Part shown: positions 38,272 through 47,041 of the stretch, piece by piece | How positions within the stretch are numbered: position 1 is the stretch's first letter | How the letters are laid out: each line of letters begins with the position of its first letter | NCBI GenBank assembly: GCA_902624075.1 | Contig: CACNWC010000002.1 | Location: 1 to 64,000 of the forward strand | DNA: 64,000 nucleotides | DNA from: an uncultured Pelagibacteraceae bacterium | GTDB lineage: Bacteria; Pseudomonadota; Alphaproteobacteria; Pelagibacterales; Pelagibacteraceae | Reading direction: 5' to 3' | Notes under the pieces: model-generated | The model's input: only the letters and a program-made list of their open reading frames with translations | Database searches by the model: none | What the model was told of the DNA's origin: nothing | Position numbers and translations under genes: made by a program

Positions 38272-39561
38272 ATGAATAAAGTATTAAAAAATTCTTGGGC
38301 GTTATTTTTAGGAATGGGATTCCTTATGATGGCTTATGGTTTCCAAGGATCACTTCTTGGAGTGAGGGCTGTTCAAGAGGAATTTAGTTTAACATCAACC
38401 GGATTTATGATGTCTGGATACTTTGTTGGTTATTTTATTGGTGCGGCTACTATTCCAAACATAATTTCTAGAGTCGGTCACATAAGAGTTTTTGCTGCAT
38501 TCGCATCCTTAGCATCATTGGTTATTTTAGTTCACTCAATATTGATAAATCCGTTCATTTGGTTTTTATTAAGAGTATTAACTGGAATAAGTATGGTTTG
38601 CATATATACAGTTGCAGAAAGTTGGTTAAACGATAGATCAAGTAACAAAAATAGAGGAAGTGTGCTTTCGGTCTATATGGTCGTGCTTTATGGAGCAATG
38701 GGAATTGGTATGTTTTTACTTAATTTTAGTAGTCCTAAGAATTTTCAACCCTTTATTTTAATCTCAGTAATTACATCAGCTGCATTAATACCTATTTTAT
38801 TAACAAAAAAAAAACCACCGACATTCAAAAGAATTAAAGCCATGAGTTTAAAAAATCTTTATGAAGCATCTCCTTTTGGAATGGTAAGTTCTTTTTTTTA
38901 TGGAACAATTCAATCAGCTCTTTTCACATTGTTGGCAGTTTACGCAACATCAATGAATTTTACAATTTTAGAAATATCTATTGTTACATTTCTTTTAGCT
39001 ATTTCAGGAGCAATATCTCAATTTCCTGTTGGAAAAATATCTGATATTTATGATAGAAGAAAAGTAATAATAGTCTCTACTTTTGGTGCAGCGTTCTTTG
39101 CAATTATGGCAATTATTGTTTCAAGACAAATGTATTTACCAGATGGTCTAGCCACAAGTAAGACTTGGTTTTATATATTTCTTATTCTCTTTTCTTTTTG
39201 TAGTTTACCCATGTTCTCTTTAATTTTGGCTCATACTAATGACTATATTCCAAAAGAAAAATTTGTCGCTGCTGGTGCAGGTCTTCAATTCGTATTTGGT
39301 TTAGGGGCAATGAGTGGTCCTTTTTTGTGCTCAATTTTCATGGATTTAGTTGGCTCAAATGGTTTTTTTGTTTTTTTATTTATCTTTCACGCTGTAATTG
39401 GAATTTTTGGTATACATAGAATGAAAATAAGACCAACTGTAGATAATCCTGACTCTCAATTCGTCGCTATGCCCCAAACAATAACTCCTGCAGGTATTGA
39501 ACTTAACCCAACAACTGCACCGATTGAGGAACCTGAAAAAACTTTTGAGGAAAAAATTTAA
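38272..39561 (+). CDS. MFS transporter
   Basis: 429 residues with about twelve spans in two halves and the major-facilitator pattern: an N-terminal repeat with YFVGYFIGAATIPNIISRVGHIRVF, a cytoplasmic loop near 190-200, and SQFPVGKISDIYDRRKVI between spans 8 and 9 that resembles the A-loop motif. The C-terminal tail (about 395-429) is polar and acidic. Resembles the YcaD-like/TTHA group. Substrate unknown. Separated from the EamA gene by 57 bases. Confidence 0.85.
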   Translation: MNKVLKNSWALFLGMGFLMMAYGFQGSLLGVRAVQEEFSLTSTGFMMSGYFVGYFIGAATIPNIISRVGHIRVFAAFASLASLVILVHSILINPFIWFLLRVLTGISMVCIYTVAESWLNDRSSNKNRGSVLSVYMVVLYGAMGIGMFLLNFSSPKNFQPFILISVITSAALIPILLTKKKPPTFKRIKAMSLKNLYEASPFGMVSSFFYGTIQSALFTLLAVYATSMNFTILEISIVTFLLAISGAISQFPVGKISDIYDRRKVIIVSTFGAAFFAIMAIIVSRQMYLPDGLATSKTWFYIFLILFSFCSLPMFSLILAHTNDYIPKEKFVAAGAGLQFVFGLGAMSGPFLCSIFMDLVGSNGFFVFLFIFHAVIGIFGIHRMKIRPTVDNPDSQFVAMPQTITPAGIELNPTTAPIEEPEKTFEEKI

Positions 39562-39680
39562 TTTTTTTTTATAAATTATCGCTTTCAGGTTGTAACCCAA
39601 TTTAATCATTTATAGAGGAAAAAAATGTAAATTTTTATTGAATAATTGAAATTTCTTTAGTGAAATAAAAATATATAAAA

Positions 39681-40394
39681 ATGGCACATAAAAAAAGAAA
39701 AAAAACTAAGACAAAAAAAAATAATCTAGGAATAGCTAAAATTGTTAGCAGTGCATTTTCTAATTATAAAAAAAATAAAGAATTAAACAAAATTAAAGCT
39801 ATAAAATTACAAAAACTTGAAGAAAAAAATTCAATTTTAAAAGAACGAAAAGAATTAAAAATCTGGGAAGAAAGACTTGTTAAAGAAAGTAATAAAATTA
39901 AACTCAATGAAGAAGAATTAATACATAAAGAAAAGGAACTTAAATTAAGAGAAGAAAAACAAAAAATAGAAGTTGATAGGTTAATTAAAAAAGATGAAGA
40001 TTTAATTACATATGTTAAAGAACTTAGGGAAAAAGAAAAAAAACTTAAACTTAGAGAAGAAGAGCAAAATAGAAAAGATATTGATTTAAAAGTTAGAGAA
40101 GAAGACCAAAAACAAAAGGAATTGAAAGAACAAAGACGTAAAAATAGAGAGCAAAAGGTTTTAAAAGAAGAGGAAGATAAGAAAAAAGCGCAAGAATACT
40201 TAAAAATTAAAGAATGGGAAGAAAAATTTGATAGAGAGCAAAAACTTAAGGAACAAGAAGAAATAAGAAGAGAGCAAAGACTTATTCAGAAAGAGATGGA
40301 AAAAAAATCGAGATTTGAAGATATTGAAGCAAAAAAAAATAATCCATCTACTGGTTTAGAGGGTTTTGATGTAAATAAGTCCAAAGAAAACTAA
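39681..40394 (+). CDS. Highly charged coiled-coil protein
   Basis: 237 residues, nearly all Lys, Glu, Arg, Gln, Leu and Ile, with an uninterrupted predicted helix from about 35 to 220. The pattern of Glu-Glu/Lys-Lys blocks with sparse hydrophobics suggests a single long charged helix or a weak coiled coil. The N-terminus is strongly basic (KKRKKTKTKK), which could bind nucleic acid or acidic lipid. No signal peptide or membrane span. A repeated LREEEQ/LREKEKKLKLREE unit of about 14-20 residues occurs in the middle. I do not recognise a family. Preceded by a 119-base gap with no recognisable element and abutting the convergent MOSC gene. Confidence 0.7.
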   Translation: MAHKKRKKTKTKKNNLGIAKIVSSAFSNYKKNKELNKIKAIKLQKLEEKNSILKERKELKIWEERLVKESNKIKLNEEELIHKEKELKLREEKQKIEVDRLIKKDEDLITYVKELREKEKKLKLREEEQNRKDIDLKVREEDQKQKELKEQRRKNREQKVLKEEEDKKKAQEYLKIKEWEEKFDREQKLKEQEEIRREQRLIQKEMEKKSRFEDIEAKKNNPSTGLEGFDVNKSKEN

Positions 40395-40397
40395 AAT

Positions 40398-40844
40398 CTA
40401 ATCAAATATTTTAATTATATCTCCTACTTTTATATTTGATGTCGATAAAATTTGACATCTCAGGCCACCTCTTTTAAGAAATTCTTTAAGAATATTTTTC
40501 TGACTTAACATCTCTGTTAAATGCTTACACGGTCTACATAAATCAATTCCTTTAACTTCAACTTTTCCTATTTGAAATTTTTTGCCAACTAAATCATTTA
40601 GATTAATTCCCTCAGTAATGATGTTTCTTCTAAAATCTAAATAGGAAATATTTAAACCATACTTTAAATTATAATAATTAATATTTTCTGACTCAATTAA
40701 TGATAATTGGCAATAAGGATCATTATTACTTTTAAAATGTCTATCACCAATAATGCCTTGATTAGCTAAAACTTCTATTGAGTCCACTTCCTCAATTTTT
40801 TTGTTATTTTTACTTGTAATTCCAATTTTCAGAACTTTTGACAT
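40398..40844 (-). CDS. MOSC-domain protein
   Basis: The 148 residues resemble the MOSC (molybdenum cofactor sulfurase C-terminal) family: GIIGDRHF near 31-38, QLSLIESENI, FRRNIITEG, LVGKKFQIGKVEVKGIDLCRPCKHL with the conserved Cys residues, then GGLRCQIL. Stand-alone MOSC proteins such as YiiM reduce N-hydroxylated compounds using Moco. moeA lies 5 kb away. Substrate not predictable. It is divergent from the MaoC-SDR fusion across 70 bases. Confidence 0.88.
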   Translation of the reverse strand: MSKVLKIGITSKNNKKIEEVDSIEVLANQGIIGDRHFKSNNDPYCQLSLIESENINYYNLKYGLNISYLDFRRNIITEGINLNDLVGKKFQIGKVEVKGIDLCRPCKHLTEMLSQKNILKEFLKRGGLRCQILSTSNIKVGDIIKIFD

Positions 40845-40914
40845 AATTTGCTATTTATAAATAACATTATAATATTTCTAAAAAAATACAAAAACTAAAG
40901 TTATCTTAAATAAT

Positions 40915-42189
40915 ATGAAAATTAAAAATTCTTTTTCCATAACTCAAGAAGAAGGAATAAAATATTCGAAAAAAAGTGGTGACAAAAATAAAATTCATAT
41001 TAATTCAAATTATGGCTACAATTCAATCTTTGGATGTAATATTTGTCATGGAACTCTGGTAATTTTATATTTTTTAAAAAAAATAAAATTTAAATATAAA
41101 AAAAATTTTTATATATATTTTAATTTTAGACATCCTTTTTTTTACGAAAAAAAAATTTTTATAAAAAAGAAAATAAATAAAAAAGATATTAAATATAAAC
41201 TAATTCAAGATAATAAAGAAAAGGCAGAAATTATTTTAAGTTTTTCTAATAAATACCAACATAATGTAAAACAAATCAAATCAAATAATAACTTCCTTAA
41301 AAAAATTTTTATTAAAAAAAGTGAAATCGAAGTTATTCTTAATACATTGAGCATGTATGTCGGCAATATCTATCCTGGTGAAAATTCTTTAATATCTAAA
41401 ATAAAAATTTTTCATAGCTTTAATAAAGAAAATAAAAAAAAAAATATAATAAATATTCACTCTAAAATTTTAAACAAGGGGTTTCCTATAGTAAGCAATT
41501 ATTTAAGATTTAACTCTTATGAAATAAATTTTGAAACTATACTGAGACCTGCTGTAAAAAATAAAAAAATAAATATTCCAAAATATTTAAGAAAAATCGT
41601 AAACAAGGTGGATAACAATGTCTTAATTATTGGGGGAAGCCAAGGTATTGGAAAATATATATTTGATATTTACAAATATAATAAAAAAATAACTAAAATT
41701 ATTACATATAATAAGAATATTATAAATTATAAATCTCCTAAAACGATAATTAAAAAAATTGATATTTTAAAAGATCAAAAAAAAATCAGCGAATTAATTA
41801 GAAAATACTCGCCTCTAAAAATTTACTACTTTCCAACTAGTAAGATCTATTTTGATAATAAATTAGCCAAAAATACAATAAATGGTTACAAAAAAATCTT
41901 TATAAATTTACCTTTAAATATCTTAAAAAAAAATAAAAGAGAAAAAATTATATTTTTTTATCCATCTACAACTAATATCGAACTGAATAAAGACTCAATA
42001 TATTCAAAAATAAAACTCATTGCAGAACAAAAAATAAAAATGATGTGTAAAAAATTTAAAATTAAATATCATATTTACAGATTTCCAGCAATTTACTCTA
42101 GACAGAGTGTATCGTTGATAAACCCAAATCCAATCAACTTGATTGATCACATCAACCAAAATAAAAATATCATAAAGATATTATTTTAA
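40915..42189 (+). CDS. MaoC-like hotdog domain fused to short-chain dehydrogenase
   Basis: A 424-residue fusion. The N-terminus (about 1-120) looks like a MaoC/enoyl hydratase hotdog: SGDKNKIHINSNYG with the Asp and His of the hydratase motif, then ICHGTL. A second weaker hotdog-like stretch follows (about 145-220, YVGNIYPGENSL). The C-terminal part is a Rossmann short-chain dehydrogenase: IIGGSQGIGKYI near 236-247, a Ser-containing FYPSTT strand, and YSKIK at about 363 (Tyr-x3-Lys). Extremely lysine/isoleucine-rich and even more AT-rich than neighbours. Could act on a CoA- or ACP-bound intermediate in surface sugar or lipid synthesis; unproven. No operon partner is close. Confidence 0.7.
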   Translation: MKIKNSFSITQEEGIKYSKKSGDKNKIHINSNYGYNSIFGCNICHGTLVILYFLKKIKFKYKKNFYIYFNFRHPFFYEKKIFIKKKINKKDIKYKLIQDNKEKAEIILSFSNKYQHNVKQIKSNNNFLKKIFIKKSEIEVILNTLSMYVGNIYPGENSLISKIKIFHSFNKENKKKNIINIHSKILNKGFPIVSNYLRFNSYEINFETILRPAVKNKKINIPKYLRKIVNKVDNNVLIIGGSQGIGKYIFDIYKYNKKITKIITYNKNIINYKSPKTIIKKIDILKDQKKISELIRKYSPLKIYYFPTSKIYFDNKLAKNTINGYKKIFINLPLNILKKNKREKIIFFYPSTTNIELNKDSIYSKIKLIAEQKIKMMCKKFKIKYHIYRFPAIYSRQSVSLINPNPINLIDHINQNKNIIKILF

Positions 42190-42222
42190 AAGTGAGTCAA
42201 ATTTATTATTTTTATAAACAAT

Positions 42223-42450
42223 ATGAACAAAGAAAATGCAAGTAAACTCTGGAAAATTATTCAGGAAGCTGGCGATTATCTAAAAGGACAATTACCAGAT
42301 CATCCGAATCATCCAAAAGGTAGAAATCCATATGCTCATGTTGCATTGTGTGTAAAAGAAAAATTTAATGCAACTTATAAAAATATTCCTGATGAAAAAT
42401 TAGATGAAGTAATTAACTTTATAGAATTTTTAAAACATCATCCAAATTAA
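42223..42450 (+). CDS. Small conserved-looking protein of unknown function
   Basis: 75 residues from the ATG at 42223 with a normal composition (LWKIIQEAGDYLKGQ start, PDHPNHPKGRNPYAHVALCVKEKF middle, EKLDEVINFIEFLKHHPN end), unlike random AT-rich frames. Predicted helical, soluble, with several His and Pro. It lies 33 bases after the fusion gene and overlaps the convergent amidinotransferase by 4 bases at the stops. I do not recognise a family. Confidence 0.6.
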   Translation: MNKENASKLWKIIQEAGDYLKGQLPDHPNHPKGRNPYAHVALCVKEKFNATYKNIPDEKLDEVINFIEFLKHHPN

Positions 42451-43565
42451 AGTATTTGTTTCGGAAAATAATCTTTCAACTCACCTTCTCTATAAACGTC
42501 TGCAGTACAACAGTGAAGACCTCCTCCAAATGCATAAGCATCCCTTAAATCAACTGGAATAACCTCCATACCAAGTTTATCAAGTTGTTCTGCTTGGTAA
42601 TTTTCACTTTTTTCAACACAAACTGTTTTTGGATCTAAAACCAAAACATTCATTGAAAGCCAAACAGAAGAATAACAAAGTGGTGGTGGTTCATTATGCG
42701 CTGGTTGAGCTGCATCAAGTATTTGCCATCCATTGTTTTCAAACAGTTTTTTTTGTTCTTTTGGAAGTTTTCTTTGAGGATTATTGATAATTAATCCTTC
42801 TTTAATTGGTGTAAAAGTTGCATCTATGTGTATAGGATAAGGGTCACCTGGAAAATTAACAGCATGAACTCTATGATCTTTGAAGTGTCTTTTTAACCAA
42901 TCAATACCTTTTAAATTTGTTGTGAAACCATGTTGAACCACTAGATCTTTTCCAAATCTCAATACATCGGCTGCATCAAACAACGGCTCTTCTTCAGTTG
43001 TTACAAAAAACTTATCTTCAGTCCATTTGAGTCTTTTTTGAATTCCAATTTTATCTGATAAATAATCTTTTCTATAATCAACATCCGTAAGTCTTGGTTT
43101 AGGAGCTGACTCATGCCTCATATTTTTATCATTATTATAATATTTTTTCAAAAGAGGTCGATAACATAGATATTCAAACCATCTACATCTATAACTCATT
43201 GTTGCTTCTAAAATTTCATTTCCAACTGTCAATAAAACATCTCTAGGTGGCATGCAGCCAAACATTGTTTTTGACTCCCAATCTGGAGTCGAGGTTTTTT
43301 GATTAAAGTTTATTGGTGTTGGCCTGTCTACCTTTATACCCTTTTTAATTAGCATGTTTGAAAAATCATCTAAAAGTTGATTGGCTTTATCAACACTATC
43401 TTTGGTTCTAGGACCAAACTGGCCCCTCATATCAGAATCTTCTGGAACTTTAGCATCTAATGCCGGCTCTGGTGCCGGTATACATGTTCCATCAGCTCTA
43501 CCAACAATTACATGTTTTAACGGATCCCATTCGTTCCAACTATTTACTATCGTGCTTTTATCCAT
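42447..43565 (-). CDS. Glycine amidinotransferase (AGAT family)
   Basis: Transfers the amidino group from arginine to glycine, giving guanidinoacetate and ornithine. The 372 residues follow the AGAT family closely: FDAADVLRFGKD (about 196-207, catalytic Asp), IHIDATF with His246, SMNVLVLD, and the active-site Cys352 in GGGLHCCTADV. All three catalytic positions are present and the gene is full length. It is 5 bases downstream of the creatinase gene and in one operon with it and a DMT carrier. Acceptor specificity (glycine or another amine) cannot be read from sequence. Family also includes streptomycin-pathway and cyanotoxin enzymes. Confidence 0.85.
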   Translation of the reverse strand: MDKSTIVNSWNEWDPLKHVIVGRADGTCIPAPEPALDAKVPEDSDMRGQFGPRTKDSVDKANQLLDDFSNMLIKKGIKVDRPTPINFNQKTSTPDWESKTMFGCMPPRDVLLTVGNEILEATMSYRCRWFEYLCYRPLLKKYYNNDKNMRHESAPKPRLTDVDYRKDYLSDKIGIQKRLKWTEDKFFVTTEEEPLFDAADVLRFGKDLVVQHGFTTNLKGIDWLKRHFKDHRVHAVNFPGDPYPIHIDATFTPIKEGLIINNPQRKLPKEQKKLFENNGWQILDAAQPAHNEPPPLCYSSVWLSMNVLVLDPKTVCVEKSENYQAEQLDKLGMEVIPVDLRDAYAFGGGLHCCTADVYREGELKDYFPKQIL

Positions 43566-43570
43566 AAAAT

Positions 43571-44788
43571 TTAATTTTTAATTATATTATTCTCTGGGCC
43601 AAAAGGAAATTTTGTAATATTTTCGACACCCTCTTTGCCTATTACTAAAATATCGTGCTCTCTATATCCGCCTGCGCCCGGTTTACCCTCTGGAATTAAA
43701 ATCATTGGTTCCATTGAAATAACCATATTTTCTTCAAGCACGGTATCTATATCCTCTCGTAATTCTAATCCAGCCTCTCTTCCATAAAAATGCGAAAGAA
43801 CACCAAAAGAATGTCCGTAACCAAATGTTCTATATTGCAAATAACCAAGTTCAGCAAACATATCATTTAATTCTTTACATATTTCAGAACATTTAACACC
43901 AGGTTTAATAAGCTCTAAACCTCTTTTGTGCACCTTTACATTGGCTTCCCAAGCTTTCAATGAGTCATCGTCAGCGTAGTCTAAAAACAAAGTTCTTTCT
44001 AAAGCTGTATAATATCCCGAGATCATAGGAAAAGTGTTCAAAGATAATATATCTCCTTTGATTAATTTTCTATTTGTTTTAGGATTGTGTGCTCCATCAG
44101 TGTTAATCCCAGATTGAAACCAAACCCATGTATCCATGTATTCAGAATCTGGATAAGTTTTTACAATCTCTCTTTCCATTGCATCTCTTCCTGAAATAGC
44201 TATTTCAATTTCAGTATTATTTTCTCTAATATGCTTTATTATTTCATAGCCTCCTAAGTCAGCAATTCTCGCTCCATTTTTAATTAATTCTATTTCCTCG
44301 TTAGATTTAATCATTCTAAGTTTCATTAATTCTTTTGAAATATCTGTAAAGACAGAAAAAGGAAAAATGGAACCAATTTTTTCTCTAACTTCTAAAGTTA
44401 CATGGTCATTCTCTATTCCAATTTTTTTAGTTTGTTCATCTCTTCCAACAATAGATACTATGGCTTTTAAAAAATTGTCTCTTTTCCAATCTGTATAAAT
44501 AATGTTTTCACAATGTGATCTTCGCCAAGGTTGAGAGGCGTCAATGTTTGCTGAAATAGTTGAAATTTTTTTTTTTGTTATAACACATCCATAAGGTCTT
44601 CCAAATGAGCAATAAATAAAACCAGTGTAATAAGCAATATTATGCATTGAAGTAAGAATAATCATATCTAAATTACTCTTTTCCATAACAGATCTTAAAT
44701 TAATAACTCTTCTCTCATACTCATTTTTTGAAAAAGGAAGTTTGACTTTTTCACCATTTTTTAATTTAAAAAAATCAGGTCGTTCCAT
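43571..44788 (-). CDS. Creatinase (creatine amidinohydrolase), M24 fold
   Basis: Hydrolyses creatine to sarcosine and urea without a metal in the known enzymes. The 405 residues match the length of Pseudomonas creatinase (403) and share long runs with it: YCSFGRPY, MDTWVWFQSGINTDGAHN, GYYTALERTL, YRTFGYGHSFG, GREAGLELREDIDTVLE, ISMEPM and PGAGGYREHDI. Catalytic or binding positions His234, Glu264, His326, Arg337 and Glu360 are all offset by two from the Pseudomonas numbering. This makes creatinase more likely than Xaa-Pro peptidase. Activity on guanidinoacetate is an alternative given the neighbouring AGAT. Preceded by a DMT carrier 9 bases away. Confidence 0.88.
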   Translation of the reverse strand: MERPDFFKLKNGEKVKLPFSKNEYERRVINLRSVMEKSNLDMIILTSMHNIAYYTGFIYCSFGRPYGCVITKKKISTISANIDASQPWRRSHCENIIYTDWKRDNFLKAIVSIVGRDEQTKKIGIENDHVTLEVREKIGSIFPFSVFTDISKELMKLRMIKSNEEIELIKNGARIADLGGYEIIKHIRENNTEIEIAISGRDAMEREIVKTYPDSEYMDTWVWFQSGINTDGAHNPKTNRKLIKGDILSLNTFPMISGYYTALERTLFLDYADDDSLKAWEANVKVHKRGLELIKPGVKCSEICKELNDMFAELGYLQYRTFGYGHSFGVLSHFYGREAGLELREDIDTVLEENMVISMEPMILIPEGKPGAGGYREHDILVIGKEGVENITKFPFGPENNIIKN

Positions 44789-44797
44789 AAATTTGAA

Positions 44798-45703
44798 CTA
44801 ATTTAATGCTATATATCTTTTATTCCATCTCATTATGAGGCTATAGTATATAAGTGAAACAAAAAGAAAGAATCCACCAACAATTGTGTTTGTTGATGGA
44901 ATTTCATTTATTCCAAGTATTGGCAACCAAACCCAAAAAATTCCACCAATTACCTCTGTTAATGATAATAATGTCAATTCAGCGGCTGGAATAACTTTTG
45001 AGCCAATAGAATATAAAATTAAACCTAAGCACACTAATGTGCCATGTAATGAAAACATTGAACTATTATAACTTGAGGAAAAAAAAGTTTGTTTAGTGAT
45101 TAAAATCACGATTGTAGCAAATACGAAACAAAATAACCCTGCTATTGCCACTGTAGTAAATTTGGGTGTTTCTTTTCTCCATCTAAGTGAAACAGAAAAA
45201 ACAGAAAAACCTATTGACGAAGTAATACCAAAAAGAAAACCTAATAATGAATTTTTTTCTGTATTACCGAAAGCCATAATTATTATACCTACAGTCGCTA
45301 AAAAAATTGATATCCAAACGTTTACTGAAATTTTTTCTTTTAAAAATAAATAAGCTAATATTGCTGTAAAAAATGGCATTGCCGCTAAGCATAGTAAAGT
45401 TACTGCAGCAGTTGTGTTTGTAATCGAATAAATAAATGTGATCATGGCAATACCAAGACCACAACCACCTATTATACCCGACCTTCCAACTTTTTTATAA
45501 TTTTTATAAAAATTCATTCCTTCTTCAAAATACAAATATAGATTTAAGATAATAAATATTGTTAGTCCGCGACCAAAAATATATTGCCATGGAACCATGG
45601 AAGGATTGTCCATATATCTAACAACTAACGGACCAAAAGACCATAGAATACCAGCAAACAAAACTACTGGTATAGCTATTTTTTCATTTTTAAGTTCAAT
45701 CAT
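44798..45703 (-). CDS. DMT-superfamily (EamA) carrier, copy 2
   Basis: 301 residues, about ten spans in two EamA repeats (first ends around FFTAILAYLFLKEKISVN; second around AAELTLLSLTEVIGGIFWVWLPI). It is 9 bases upstream of creatinase on the same strand, so likely first in a carrier-creatinase-amidinotransferase operon. A role in uptake or export of creatine, guanidinoacetate or sarcosine is inference. The 51-base gap to moeA suggests a separate promoter. Confidence 0.83.
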   Translation of the reverse strand: MIELKNEKIAIPVVLFAGILWSFGPLVVRYMDNPSMVPWQYIFGRGLTIFIILNLYLYFEEGMNFYKNYKKVGRSGIIGGCGLGIAMITFIYSITNTTAAVTLLCLAAMPFFTAILAYLFLKEKISVNVWISIFLATVGIIIMAFGNTEKNSLLGFLFGITSSIGFSVFSVSLRWRKETPKFTTVAIAGLFCFVFATIVILITKQTFFSSSYNSSMFSLHGTLVCLGLILYSIGSKVIPAAELTLLSLTEVIGGIFWVWLPILGINEIPSTNTIVGGFFLFVSLIYYSLIMRWNKRYIALN

Positions 45704-45754
45704 TACAGAATTATTAATTCTTATTCATTTCAACTACAACAAAAATTAGAACCT

Positions 45755-47008
45755 TTATGAAAAATTTTTATTTGATTGATTTGGAAAAAAACAATCAACA
45801 ATTTCCCCTTTTTTAAATTTTTCTTTGCCCGAAGGTAATAAGACCCAAATATTTGATTGAATAAAAGACTTAATCCTAAATGATTCCTGACCCTTCAGTA
45901 TTTGTACCTTTAATTTACCATTCTTAGTTGTGCTCAATTTACTTTTAACAAACCGAGTAAAATTCTTTTTTTTTATAAATTCATTTTTTAATGATGCTTT
46001 AATTGACATTTCCTCTTTTATACCAAGTAAATTTCTTAAATATGGATATACAAAAAATCTGAAGCATGCTGCAGAAGAAATTGGATTTCCTGGTAAGCCA
46101 AAAATAGCTTTGGATTTTCCTTTTATCTTTGCAAACAAAATAGGTTTTCCTGGTCTGATAGCTACACTTTTAAAATAATTAGATAATTGAAAATTATTTA
46201 CAATACTTGGCACAAAATCAAATTTTCCAGCTGACACAGCACCAGAGGTAATAATTATATCAATTTTTGATTTAAGCATTTTATTTATATGCGATCTAAA
46301 TAAATTTCTTTGATTGTCTCTTAAAACTCCACCATCTTTAAAATTAAATAAAAAATTTTGGCTCAAAGAATTTATATAATTGCAATTTGAGTTTCTTACT
46401 TCCCAATCTAAAATCTTATCTTTATTAGTAATTTCATTACCAGTTGAAAAAAATAAAATATTTGGTTTTTTTTTAACTTTTATCTTTTTTATACCTAATG
46501 TTTTTAATGCCAATATATGATTAGATTGTAAAATTGTTCCTTTGGGAATCAGTAAATCTCCTTTTTTATAATCAGATCCTTTGAACCTTACATGATCAAA
46601 TTTTGAAACTTTTTTGTTTAAAAGAATATACCTTGCTTTTATTTTATTTGGATGAAAATTTATTTGTTCAATCGGAATAATTGTATCAAAAAATTTGGGT
46701 ATTAACGCACCTGTCATTATCTCAACTGTTTCAAACTTTTTAATTTTTTTTTTTATTGGCTTATCTCCTGCAGCAATTGAACCAACTATCTTGAACTTTT
46801 GATAAATCTTATTGTTAAATTTATTCGTATCTTTAGATCTAATTGCATAACCATCAAATGATGCATTGTTAGCTGATGGATAATTTGAATAAGTATATAT
46901 ATTAGTTGAACTTACTCTATTTAAGCTTTCTGATGAATTTATATTTTCGTCATTTATTTCAATTTTATTATCTTTAAGTATCTTTAATGCTTGGCTATAA
47001 GATTTCAT
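45755..47008 (-). CDS. moeA: Molybdopterin molybdenumtransferase
   Basis: Inserts molybdate into adenylated molybdopterin to finish Moco. The 417 residues show the N-terminal domain start, SANNASFDGYAIRSKD, the AAGDK motif, EIMTGALIP, then DHVRFKGSDYKKGDLLIPKG, and the later ITSGAVSAGKFDF and RPGKPILFAK-GLPGNPIS blocks of MoeA. C-terminal beta domain is short and Lys-rich. It implies Moco-dependent enzymes elsewhere; the MOSC protein at 40.4 kb is a candidate user. Divergent from the SufU-like gene across 33 bases. Confidence 0.93.
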   Translation of the reverse strand: MKSYSQALKILKDNKIEINDENINSSESLNRVSSTNIYTYSNYPSANNASFDGYAIRSKDTNKFNNKIYQKFKIVGSIAAGDKPIKKKIKKFETVEIMTGALIPKFFDTIIPIEQINFHPNKIKARYILLNKKVSKFDHVRFKGSDYKKGDLLIPKGTILQSNHILALKTLGIKKIKVKKKPNILFFSTGNEITNKDKILDWEVRNSNCNYINSLSQNFLFNFKDGGVLRDNQRNLFRSHINKMLKSKIDIIITSGAVSAGKFDFVPSIVNNFQLSNYFKSVAIRPGKPILFAKIKGKSKAIFGLPGNPISSAACFRFFVYPYLRNLLGIKEEMSIKASLKNEFIKKKNFTRFVKSKLSTTKNGKLKVQILKGQESFRIKSFIQSNIWVLLPSGKEKFKKGEIVDCFFPNQSNKNFS

Positions 47009-47041
47009 TTTTATATTATATAAGCAAGTATAAATAATTAA

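Noticed and set aside
39622..39630. AGGA followed by ATG TAA in the gap before the coiled-coil gene
   Set aside because: A start-stop minimal frame could act as a leader, but such short matches are expected in AT-rich DNA and no structure surrounds it.
43571..44788. Xaa-Pro aminopeptidase instead of creatinase
   Set aside because: The M24 fold is shared, but the long matching runs and active-site residues follow creatinase, including GINTDGAHN and the length of 405.
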